Below, one piece after another: positions 6,944 to 13,077 of a stretch of 32,128 nucleotides of DNA. Position numbers and translations under genes: made by a program. Within the stretch, counting starts at the first letter, position 1. Each line of letters opens with the position of its first letter. The notes beneath the pieces were generated by a model, which saw nothing but the letters and a program-made list of their open reading frames with translations, ran no database searches and was not told the DNA's origin. This DNA is from Alphaproteobacteria bacterium UBA1303 (lineage in GTDB: Bacteria; Pseudomonadota; Alphaproteobacteria; Micropepsales; Micropepsaceae), in assembly GCA_002307315.1 (NCBI GenBank), contig DBTZ01000048.1, positions 1 through 32,128 on the forward strand, read 5' to 3'.

Positions 6944-8185
6944 ATGGAACTCGAAAACAAGGCGGCGGCCGTTTCGACGCCAGAGGTCAAGGAGGCATTC
7001 GACGAATTTCTCCGCGGCTTCGAGGCGTTCAAGACAAGCAACGACGAACGGCTAGAGAAAATCGAAAAGCGCTCTGCCGACGTGCTGGCCGAGGAAAAGG
7101 TCGATCGCATCAACCGCTCGCTCGACGAGCAAAAGCGGCGCCTCGACGATCTGATGGTGGCATCGCAGCGCCCTTCGTTCGGGCTTGAGCGCAAATCCGC
7201 CGATCCGGGCCGACGCGAGCGCAAAAGTGCGTTCGAACGCTATGCCCGCAAGGGCGATGCTTCCGGCCTCGATGCGCTGGAACTCAAGGCAATGAGCGTC
7301 GGATCGAATGCCGACGGCGGCTATACCGTGCCGCTGGAGATCGAGCAAACCATCGACCGGGTCTTAAAGAAAGCCTCGCCGATGCGGGCCATTTCGTCGG
7401 TACGGCAGATCGGTGGCAACGTCTATCGCAAGCCGATCGCCACCGCCGGCGCCGCTACCGGCTGGGTGGCGGAAACCGATGCCCGTGCGCAGACTACCGC
7501 GCCGACCTTGTCGGTGATCGATTTTCCGGCAATGGAGCTGTACGCCATGCCGGCGGCGACCCAGGTGCTCTTGGACGATTCCCAGGTCGATATCGAACAG
7601 TGGCTGGCCGACGAGGTGCAGACGGTGTTCGCCGAACAGGAAGGCGCCGCCTTCGTTTCCGGCAACGGCACCACCGCCCCCAAGGGCTTCCTTACCGAAA
7701 CGACGGTGGCCGATGCGTCCTGGGCCTGGGGCAAGCTCGGTTACATCGCCACCGGCGTTTCCGCCGGTTTTGCCGCCACCAATCCGACCGACAATCTGGT
7801 CGCGCTCGCCTATGCGCCCAAACAGGCCTATCGCGCCAACGGCACCTGGGTAATGAATCGTACTACCGAAGCGGCTATCCGCAAGTTCAAGGATTCTACC
7901 GGCAACTACATCTGGCAGCCGGGTGCCCTGGCGGGGCAGCCGCCGTCGCTGCTGGGTTACCCGGTGGCCGAGGCCGACGATATGCCCGACATCGCCGCCG
8001 GTGCCTATTCCATTGCGTTCGGCGATTTCTCCCGCGGCTATTTGATCGTCGACCGGGTCGGCATCAACGTGCTGCGCGATCCCTACTCCGCCAAGCCTTA
8101 CGTGCTGTTCTACACCACCAAGCGCGTCGGCGGGGGCGTGCAGAACTTTGAGGCGATCAAGCTGCTGAAGTTCGCCGCATCGTAA
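6944..8185 (+). CDS. HK97-type major capsid protein
   Basis: A 413-residue shell protein. A strong AAGGAG lies just upstream of ATG 6944. Residues about 1-100 form the charged, coiled-coil delta/scaffold domain (VKEAFDEFLRGFEAFK, RINRSLDEQKRRLDDLM) that the prohead protease is expected to remove. The HK97 fold follows from about residue 115 (SNADGGYTVPLEIEQTI), with GNVYRKP, GWVAETDARAQT, GTTAPKGFL and the C-terminal GVNVLRDPYS-like segment (GINVLRDPYSAKPYVLFYTTKRVGG). Length matches GTA and HK97 capsids. It is followed by an unusual 205-base gap with three hairpins, which may set its expression apart from the connector genes. Confidence 0.95.
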   Translation: MELENKAAAVSTPEVKEAFDEFLRGFEAFKTSNDERLEKIEKRSADVLAEEKVDRINRSLDEQKRRLDDLMVASQRPSFGLERKSADPGRRERKSAFERYARKGDASGLDALELKAMSVGSNADGGYTVPLEIEQTIDRVLKKASPMRAISSVRQIGGNVYRKPIATAGAATGWVAETDARAQTTAPTLSVIDFPAMELYAMPAATQVLLDDSQVDIEQWLADEVQTVFAEQEGAAFVSGNGTTAPKGFLTETTVADASWAWGKLGYIATGVSAGFAATNPTDNLVALAYAPKQAYRANGTWVMNRTTEAAIRKFKDSTGNYIWQPGALAGQPPSLLGYPVAEADDMPDIAAGAYSIAFGDFSRGYLIVDRVGINVLRDPYSAKPYVLFYTTKRVGGGVQNFEAIKLLKFAAS

Positions 8186-8190
8186 TACCG

Positions 8191-8217
8191 AGCTGCATGG
8201 GAAAGACCCATGCAGCT
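8191..8217. terminator. Hairpin 1 after the capsid gene
   Basis: A perfect 11 bp stem (8191-8201 with 8207-8217) with a five-base loop AAAGA, six bases after the capsid stop. There is no downstream T-run, so it is more likely an attenuator or RNA-stability element than a full terminator. Confidence 0.6.
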
Positions 8218-8294
8218 TAATGACGTTCAAACGCCACGCAAGGCTTTCGCGCCATCTGGCGCGGCGGCCAATGTCCGCAAAAATGGCGGCCGCT

Positions 8295-8328
8295 CGGACG
8301 TGCATAGGGCATTACCTATGCACGTCCG
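8295..8328. repeat. Hairpin 2 in the capsid-connector gap
   Basis: A perfect 14 bp stem (8295-8308 with 8315-8328) and a six-base loop GCATTA. It shares the core TGCAT(A)GG with hairpin 1, so the two may have a common origin. Confidence 0.65.
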
Positions 8329-8348
8329 TATAACCTTCAACCCAAAAT

Positions 8349-8377
8349 GCGGCCGGGCGCGGGTTTCGCCCGGCCGC
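8349..8377. terminator. Hairpin 3 before the connector gene
   Basis: A perfect, very GC-rich 11 bp stem (8349-8359 with 8367-8377) with a seven-base loop, ending 13 bases before the connector ATG at 8391. It could act as a partial terminator or sequester the ribosome site that follows. Confidence 0.6.
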
Positions 8378-8390
8378 AACGGGGCAATCC

Positions 8391-8954
8391 ATGTCCTTAT
8401 CTCTGATTACGCCTCCCGCCGAGGAGCCGGTGACGCTGGCCGAGGCCAAGGCGCATCTGAAAGTCGATACCGCCGACGACGATGCGCCGATCGCTTCGCT
8501 GATAACGGCGGCGCGGGCGCGGGCCGAATGGTACACCGGGCGGGCGTTCGTCACGCAAGGCTGGACCTTGTGGCTGGATGCCTGGCCGAACGACGGCATC
8601 GTCGAAATCCCCTTGCCGCCGCTGATTGCCGTATCGTCGGTGACGAGTTATGCGCCCGACGATTCCTCTACCGTGCTCGCCGTCGGCAGCTACCGCGTCG
8701 ATACCGCTTCGGCGCCCGGCAGGCTGACGATCAAGAATGCTTTGTCGCCGCCGGTCGTCACCGTGCGGCGTACCGGCGGCATCGCCATCGCCTTTACCGC
8801 CGGTTATGGCGGCGCATCGACGGTGCCGGCGGCGATCAAGCAGGCAATCCTTTGCATCGTCGCCGAACTCTATACCCATCGCGGCGACGACGATGCTCTG
8901 GTTGGGCAAACGGCACAAAGCCTTCTGGCGCCTTACAGGATATTCAAGCTGTGA
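8391..8954 (+). CDS. Head-tail connector (gp6/phiE125 gp8 family)
   Basis: A 187-residue adaptor that docks on the portal. It begins SLITPPAEEPVTLAEAKAHLKVD and has AARARAEWYTGRAFVTQGWTLWLDAWP, the hallmark of the phiE125 gp8 / GTA g6 family. The C-terminal part ends in FTAGYGG...VPAAIKQAILCIVAELYTHR, also typical. Length is normal. It opens the connector-tail operon. Its stop overlaps the GTG start of the next gene by four bases. Confidence 0.9.
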   Translation: MSLSLITPPAEEPVTLAEAKAHLKVDTADDDAPIASLITAARARAEWYTGRAFVTQGWTLWLDAWPNDGIVEIPLPPLIAVSSVTSYAPDDSSTVLAVGSYRVDTASAPGRLTIKNALSPPVVTVRRTGGIAIAFTAGYGGASTVPAAIKQAILCIVAELYTHRGDDDALVGQTAQSLLAPYRIFKL

Positions 8955-9265
8955 TAGGAAAACTCAATCGACGCGCCACGCTGTTGAAAAAAGTTCGCAG
9001 CGACGACGGCGGCGGCGGTTATACGGAAAGCTGGACCGGATTCGCCGCCGTCTGGGCGACGCTGAAAGCGATGGGCGGCAACGACGTTTTTGGCCCCGAT
9101 GCTTTGGAAGCGCGCGGAAAATACCGCATCGATCTTCGTCGCCGCACCGACGTTACCGCCGGTATGCGGGTCGAAATTGCGTCGCGACGGTTCGACATCG
9201 TCGTGGTCGAGGACGAGGGGCCTGCCGCGTCGTTCATAACGCTGATATGCGAGGAGATGCCATGA
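8951..9265 (+). CDS. Head-tail adaptor/stopper (SPP1 gp16-like, GTA g7)
   Basis: A 104-residue protein starting at GTG 8951 in the GTGA overlap with the connector stop. It begins IGKLNRRATLLKKV..DDGGGGYTESWTGFAAVWATL and contains ALEARGKYRIDLRRRTDVTAGMRV, the pattern of head-tail joining (stopper) proteins of the SPP1 gp16 / HK97 gp7 class. The much longer frame reading back to 8210 is a shadow of the connector gene. It ends in an ATGA overlap with the next gene. Confidence 0.85.
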   Translation: MIGKLNRRATLLKKVRSDDGGGGYTESWTGFAAVWATLKAMGGNDVFGPDALEARGKYRIDLRRRTDVTAGMRVEIASRRFDIVVVEDEGPAASFITLICEEMP

Positions 9266-9669
9266 GTTCCGCAAGCTGGGCGCTGCAGCAGGCGATCTTC
9301 GCTACGCTCAGTGCCGATATGACGCTGTCGGCTTCGATCGGTCGGCGCCTTTACGATGCGCCGCCCAGAAAAAGCGATTTCCCCTATGTGGTGTTTTGCG
9401 AAGACGACGAGGCTGCCTGGAACACCGCCGGCGATTGCGGCAGCGAACATAACGTCGCGCTGCACGTCTGGTCGCGGGCCGGCGGGCGGAAAGAGTGCAA
9501 AGAAATCGCCGCCTCAATCTGCGCTCTGCTCGACGATGCGGCGCTAACGCCGGCCGGGCATCGCCTGATTTCGCTGCAATTCGTCAAAGCGACCTTTGAG
9601 CGGATTGCCGACGGCAAAACCTTTCGCGCGCGACTGATCTTTCGCGCCGTAACCGAACCATCCGCATAA
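9262..9669 (+). CDS. DUF3168 tail terminator protein (GTA g8)
   Basis: A 135-residue protein with GAGGAG upstream and an ATGA overlap with the preceding stop. It has WALQQAIFATLSADMTLSASIGRRLYDAPPRKSDFPYVVF and NVALHVWSRAGGRKECKEIAASICALLDD, characteristic of the DUF3168 family that caps the tail tube below the connector. Position between stopper and major tail protein agrees. Length is normal. Confidence 0.9.
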   Translation: MSSASWALQQAIFATLSADMTLSASIGRRLYDAPPRKSDFPYVVFCEDDEAAWNTAGDCGSEHNVALHVWSRAGGRKECKEIAASICALLDDAALTPAGHRLISLQFVKATFERIADGKTFRARLIFRAVTEPSA

Positions 9670-9682
9670 ACTGGAGAAAAAT

Positions 9683-10099
9683 ATGGCCGCCCAAAAAGGC
9701 AAGGATCTACTGATCAAAATCGGCGACGGGGCCGCGAGCGAAAGCTTCGCCACCGTCGCTGGATTGCGTTCCACCGCGCTCGCCTTCAACGCCAAGGATG
9801 TCGACATCACCGATGCGAATTCGTCGGGGCAGTGGCGCGAGCTTCTGGCCGGGGCCGGGGTTAAATCGGCGACGATTACCGGATCTGGCGTGTTCAAGGA
9901 TTCTAGCGCCGACGCCATGCTGCGCGCCGCCTTCTTCGATCAGACCTTGGTCAACTGGCAGATCGCAATCCCCGATTTCGGCATTGTGACCGGTCCGTTC
10001 AAACTGACAAGCCTGCAATACGAAGGCCCCTACGACGGCGAACTCAAAATCTCGCTGTCGCTGGCATCGAGCGGCGCGCTGACCTTTGCCGCTTCGTAA
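9683..10099 (+). CDS. Major tail tube protein (TP901-1/GTA g9 family)
   Basis: A 138-residue tube subunit. It starts MAAQKGKDLLIKIGDG and contains TVAGLRSTALAFNAKDVDITDANSSGQWRELLAGAGVKSATITGSGVF and a C-terminal LASSGALTFA, as in TP901-1-type tail proteins. TGGAGA lies upstream of the ATG. Its stop overlaps the AAGGAG of the gp10 gene. High expression would be expected for a repeated structural subunit. Confidence 0.92.
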   Translation: MAAQKGKDLLIKIGDGAASESFATVAGLRSTALAFNAKDVDITDANSSGQWRELLAGAGVKSATITGSGVFKDSSADAMLRAAFFDQTLVNWQIAIPDFGIVTGPFKLTSLQYEGPYDGELKISLSLASSGALTFAAS

Positions 10100-10109
10100 G
10101 GAGAAAAAA

Positions 10110-10451
10110 ATGATCAATAAGATTCGTGGCGAGGCGGAACTGTCCGTCGGCGGCAAAACCTATCGGCTGCTGCTCACCTTGGGAGCGCTGGCCGAAATCG
10201 AGGACGGGCTCGGTCTCGACGATCTGACCGAGGTCTCGGCACGGCTGAAAAAAGTACGCGCCGCCGATCTTGCCATCGTCGCAGCGGCACTGCTGCGCGG
10301 CGGCGGGCACGAAATCGCTCCGGCCGAGGTTTTGCGGCTGCCCTGCAATCTGTTCGATTTGAGCGCGGCGGTGGCGGCGGCGTTCGCCAATGCCGGGCTG
10401 ACGGCGGCGGGGGATGAAGATCCGTCCGGCCCTTTTGCTGGGACGCCTTGA
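10110..10451 (+). CDS. Tail assembly chaperone, upstream part (GTA gp10)
   Basis: A 113-residue protein after a strong AAGGAG. It begins with the family motif RGEAELSVGGKTYRLLLTLGALAEIEDGLG and includes DLAIVAAALLRGGGHE. In siphophages, the gene between the tube protein and the tape measure encodes a chaperone that coats the tape measure. It is often made in two forms by ribosomal frameshifting. The reading frame ends PSGPFAGTP, and the codons for Pro-Phe there form the heptamer CCCTTTT, described separately. The GTA gp10 family assignment is strong; the chaperone role is from family and position. Confidence 0.88.
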   Translation: MINKIRGEAELSVGGKTYRLLLTLGALAEIEDGLGLDDLTEVSARLKKVRAADLAIVAAALLRGGGHEIAPAEVLRLPCNLFDLSAAVAAAFANAGLTAAGDEDPSGPFAGTP

Positions 10452-10471
10452 TCGCCTGCGGTCTTGGCGTC
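10430..10471 (+). promoter_or_regulatory. Candidate -1 programmed frameshift site (slippery heptamer plus stem)
   Basis: C CCT TTT at 10430-10436 is in register with the gp10 frame, fitting the X_XXY_YYZ slippery rule. A -1 slip there yields Pro-Phe followed by CWDALIACGLGVF in the gp10.1 frame, which has been open since a stop at 10415-10417. A short stem (GACGCC 10442-10447 with GGCGTC 10466-10471) starts five bases after the heptamer, a usual spacer length, though six base pairs is weak support. Confidence 0.65.
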
Positions 10472-10606
10472 TTTCGTATTTCTCCCCGCGATTTTTGGTC
10501 GCTTTCCTTGCGCGAATGGCGCGCGCTGATCGATGCGCGAGCCCAGCGCGCAGCTGCGCTGTCGCGCGGCGAATTTGCAAAACTCGCTGCGCGTTACCCG
10601 GATTGA
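10448..10606 (+). CDS. Tail assembly chaperone, downstream part (GTA gp10.1), probably made by frameshift
   Basis: The frame encodes LGVFRISPRDFWSLSLREWRALID, the signature of the small rcc01693-type tail assembly chaperone. The only start codon before this block is TTG 10448, which overlaps the gp10 stop. The frame upstream of that TTG still encodes the family's conserved Trp-x-Ala-Leu (CWDALIACG), which a TTG start would lose. A -1 slip at 10430-10436 would instead join gp10 residue 109 to this frame and give a 165-residue fusion. Listed from TTG 10448 as the minimal independent gene (52 residues). The family call is good; the mode of expression is inferred. Confidence 0.75.
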   Translation: MIACGLGVFRISPRDFWSLSLREWRALIDARAQRAAALSRGEFAKLAARYPD

Positions 10607-10610
10607 CATT

Positions 10611-11129
10611 ATGGACGAAACCGAACTTTCCACCGATCGATCATTGAACGATCTGACCGGCGAACAGCTATCCAACGCCGCCAAAACCATCGACGCCGCC
10701 TTTGCCAAAACCTTCGCCTCGGTGGAAAATACCATCGCCAGAACCGCCGCGTCGGGCAAAACATCGATCAAATCGATGGTTGACGCCATTGTTTCCGATC
10801 TCGACCGCATCGCCGTCAAGCAGTTTGTCGCCCAGCCGTTGACCGGCGCAATCTCGTCGCTGGTCTCGGCGATATTGCCGGTATCGGGGGCGCGGGCAGG
10901 CGGCGGACCGGTTTCCGCGGGCAACGCCTATTTAATCGGCGAACAGGGGCCGGAGTTGTTCGTGCCGGGATCGAGCGGCACCATCGCGGCAAATGCCGGC
11001 GTCATGCAAACGCGTCCGCAGGTCACCCTCAACGTCGCCACCCGCGATTCCGCCAGCTTCCGCAAATCCGAGGCGCAAGTTACCGCGATGATGCTGCGGG
11101 CCTTGCGGCGCGGCCAAAGGAATATCTGA
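10611..11129 (+). CDS. Very short tail tape measure protein (GTA g11)
   Basis: A 172-residue protein starting four bases after the gp10.1 stop. The C-terminal half has AGGGPVSAGNAYLIGEQGPELFVPGSSGTI, the conserved end of lambda-type tape measure proteins. Upstream is an alpha-helical stretch at about residues 20-90 without the long repeats of ordinary tape measures. RcGTA g11 is similarly small. Since tape measure length sets tail length in siphophages (roughly 0.15 nm per residue), a tail of only about 25 nm or a little more is expected, before adding the tip. The in-frame extension to 10533 overlaps gp10.1 and is not favoured. Confidence 0.88.
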   Translation: MDETELSTDRSLNDLTGEQLSNAAKTIDAAFAKTFASVENTIARTAASGKTSIKSMVDAIVSDLDRIAVKQFVAQPLTGAISSLVSAILPVSGARAGGGPVSAGNAYLIGEQGPELFVPGSSGTIAANAGVMQTRPQVTLNVATRDSASFRKSEAQVTAMMLRALRRGQRNI

Positions 11130-11130
11130 C

Positions 11131-11760
11131 ATGACCGCCTTTCACGATGTGCGGTTCCCCACCGCCATTTCGCTGGAATCCACCGGCGGGCCCGAGCGCA
11201 AGACCGACGTGGTGACGCTGGGGTCGGGTTACGAGCAGCGCAACGCCAGTTGGGCCAACTCGCGGCGACGCTACGATGCCGGTTACGGCGTCAAGAGCCT
11301 CGACGACATTCATGCGGTGATCGCCTTTTTCGAAGCCCGCATGGGAAAGCTCTACGGTTTCCGCTTCAAGGATTTCATCGATCACAAATCCTGCGCACCG
11401 CTGCAAACGCCGGCCGCGACCGATCAAGCCATCGGCATCGGCGACGGAGCGACAAAAACCTTTCAACTGAAAAAGCTCTATGCCTCCGGCGCCTACACTT
11501 GGTCGCGCACCATCGTCAAGCCTGTCGATGGGTCGGTGAAAGTCGCCATCGCCGGAATCGAGGCGGCTTCGGGCTGGAGCGTCGATGCCGCCACCGGCAT
11601 CGTCGCCTTTGCCGCGGCCCCGGCAAGCGGTGCCGCCGTCACCGCCGGATTTGAGTTCGACGTGCCGGTGCGTTTCGACACCGATGCGCTGTCCATCAAT
11701 CTTGCCGCCTTCAGCGCCGGCGACATTCCCAGCATTCCTCTGGTGGAGATCCGCTTGTGA
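11131..11760 (+). CDS. Distal tail protein, DUF2460 (GTA g12)
   Basis: A 209-residue baseplate-like ring protein. It begins FHDVRFPTAISLESTGGPERKTDVV and has GYEQRNASWANSRRRYDAGYG, the TIGR02217/DUF2460 signature. Then come FFEARMGKLYGFRFKDFIDHKS and a C-terminal VPVRFDTD. Start ATG 11131 follows the tape-measure stop by one base. The stop overlaps the next gene (GTGA-type overlap at 11757). It connects the tail tube to the hub. Confidence 0.95.
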   Translation: MTAFHDVRFPTAISLESTGGPERKTDVVTLGSGYEQRNASWANSRRRYDAGYGVKSLDDIHAVIAFFEARMGKLYGFRFKDFIDHKSCAPLQTPAATDQAIGIGDGATKTFQLKKLYASGAYTWSRTIVKPVDGSVKVAIAGIEAASGWSVDAATGIVAFAAAPASGAAVTAGFEFDVPVRFDTDALSINLAAFSAGDIPSIPLVEIRL

Positions 11761-12650
11761 AAACGCTGCCCGACGGCCTGCAAGACCATCTCGATACCGG
11801 CGCCACCACCTTATGCTGGTGCTGGAAGCTGACCCGTGCCGACGGCATCGTGCAGGGCTTCACCGATCACGATCGCGACGTGGCGTTCGGCGGCGCGACG
11901 TATGCCGCCGCCAGCGGCATTTCCGCCGGCGAGGTGCAGTCGTCGCTCGATCTATCGGTGGATAATCTGGCGGTGGCCGGCGCGCTGTCGTCGGATGCTT
12001 TGAACGAAACCGATCTCGCCGCCGGTTTGTACGACGGCGCGGCCGTCGAACTCTGGCGGGTCGATTGGGCGGCGCCGGACATGCGGGTGCTGATGCGCAA
12101 AGGAACGCTCGGCGAGGTAAAGCGCGGACCTCTTGCTTTCGAGGCGGAATTGCGCGGCCTGATGCAGGCGTTGAACCAGCCGGTCGGCCGCGCCTACTGC
12201 TATGCCTGCGATGCCGATGTCGGCGATACCCGTTGCGGCATCGATGTCGCCAACGCCGCGTATGTCGGGGCCGGTACGGTGGTTTCCGCGACCGACAACC
12301 GCCGCTTAACCGCTGCGGGCCTCGGCGGATTTTCGACCGGCTGGTTCACCGGCGGCAAGCTGACCTGGACAAGCGGCGCCAATGAAGGCTGCGCCATCGA
12401 GGTAAAGCGCCACGGCAAAGCGTTAGCCGCTGCGGTCATCGAAATCTGGCAGGAAGCAAGCCGGCCGATTGCCGTGGGCGACGGCTTCACCGTAACGGTC
12501 GGTTGCGACAAGGCGTTCGCCACCTGCAAAAGCAAGTTCGGCAATGCCGCGAATTTCCGCGGCTTTCCCTACATGCCGGGCAACGACGCGGTGATCGCCT
12601 ATGCCGGTTCCGGCAGCGATCTTAACGGAGGCTCGCGCTATGGAAACTGA
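11757..12650 (+). CDS. Tail hub protein, DUF2163 (GTA g13)
   Basis: A 297-residue hub protein. It has the DUF2163/TIGR02218 hallmarks: LCWCWKLTRADG..QGFTDHDRD near the start and CKSKFGNAANFRGFPYMPGNDAV near the end. Cysteines at 148, 151, 160, 250 and 257 (CYAC, TRCG, VGCDKAFATC) are well placed to bind a metal or iron-sulfur cluster, as shown for the equivalent lambda tail-tip protein gpL; for this protein that is inference. GTG 11757 overlaps the previous stop. Its end overlaps the start of the NlpC/P60 gene by 11 bases. Confidence 0.95.
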   Translation: MKTLPDGLQDHLDTGATTLCWCWKLTRADGIVQGFTDHDRDVAFGGATYAAASGISAGEVQSSLDLSVDNLAVAGALSSDALNETDLAAGLYDGAAVELWRVDWAAPDMRVLMRKGTLGEVKRGPLAFEAELRGLMQALNQPVGRAYCYACDADVGDTRCGIDVANAAYVGAGTVVSATDNRRLTAAGLGGFSTGWFTGGKLTWTSGANEGCAIEVKRHGKALAAAVIEIWQEASRPIAVGDGFTVTVGCDKAFATCKSKFGNAANFRGFPYMPGNDAVIAYAGSGSDLNGGSRYGN

Positions 12651-13077
12651 CTCCAAAAAGATCGTCGCCGCGGCGCGAGGCTGGATCGGCACGCCATATG
12701 TGCATCAGGCGTCGCTTAAGAAAAAAGGGTGCGATTGCCTCGGCCTGTTGCGCGGAGTATGGCGGGAGGTGAAAGGCGCGGACGATCCCGAAATTCTGCC
12801 GCCCTATTCGCCGGACTGGGCCGAAGCCAAGGGTGAAGAGACTTTATACATCGGTCTGAGGCGGCACCTGAACGAGATCGCTCTCGCAAGCGTCGCCGCC
12901 GGTCATGTCGTGCTGTTCCGCATGATCGCCCACGGACCCGCCAAGCATTGCGCCATCGTCGGCGACAGAGACGGCGGCTTGACCCTGATCCATGCGCGTC
13001 AAAATAAGCAGGTGAACGAGGAAGCCTTTACCGACGCCTGGCGCAAAAAACTCGTCTTTGCCTTCGAGGTGCCGTGA
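12640..13077 (+). CDS. NlpC/P60 tail-associated cell wall peptidase (GTA g14)
   Basis: A 145-residue cysteine peptidase likely to open the cell wall during DNA delivery. ATG 12640 has GGAGG upstream. It carries GWIGTPYVHQAS near the N-terminus, then KGCDCLGLLRGVWRE with catalytic Cys33, then GPAKHCAIV with His103, as in the TIGR02219 phage cell wall peptidase family. Its length is typical. It is translationally coupled to the tail-tip gene, the stop TGA sharing its A with the next ATG. Confidence 0.95.
   Translation: METDSKKIVAAARGWIGTPYVHQASLKKKGCDCLGLLRGVWREVKGADDPEILPPYSPDWAEAKGEETLYIGLRRHLNEIALASVAAGHVVLFRMIAHGPAKHCAIVGDRDGGLTLIHARQNKQVNEEAFTDAWRKKLVFAFEVP

Noticed and set aside
8210..8950. 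Extension of the stopper frame upstream through the hairpins and connector gene
   Set aside because: The conserved protein begins only at GTG 8951; the upstream part is a shadow of the connector gene.
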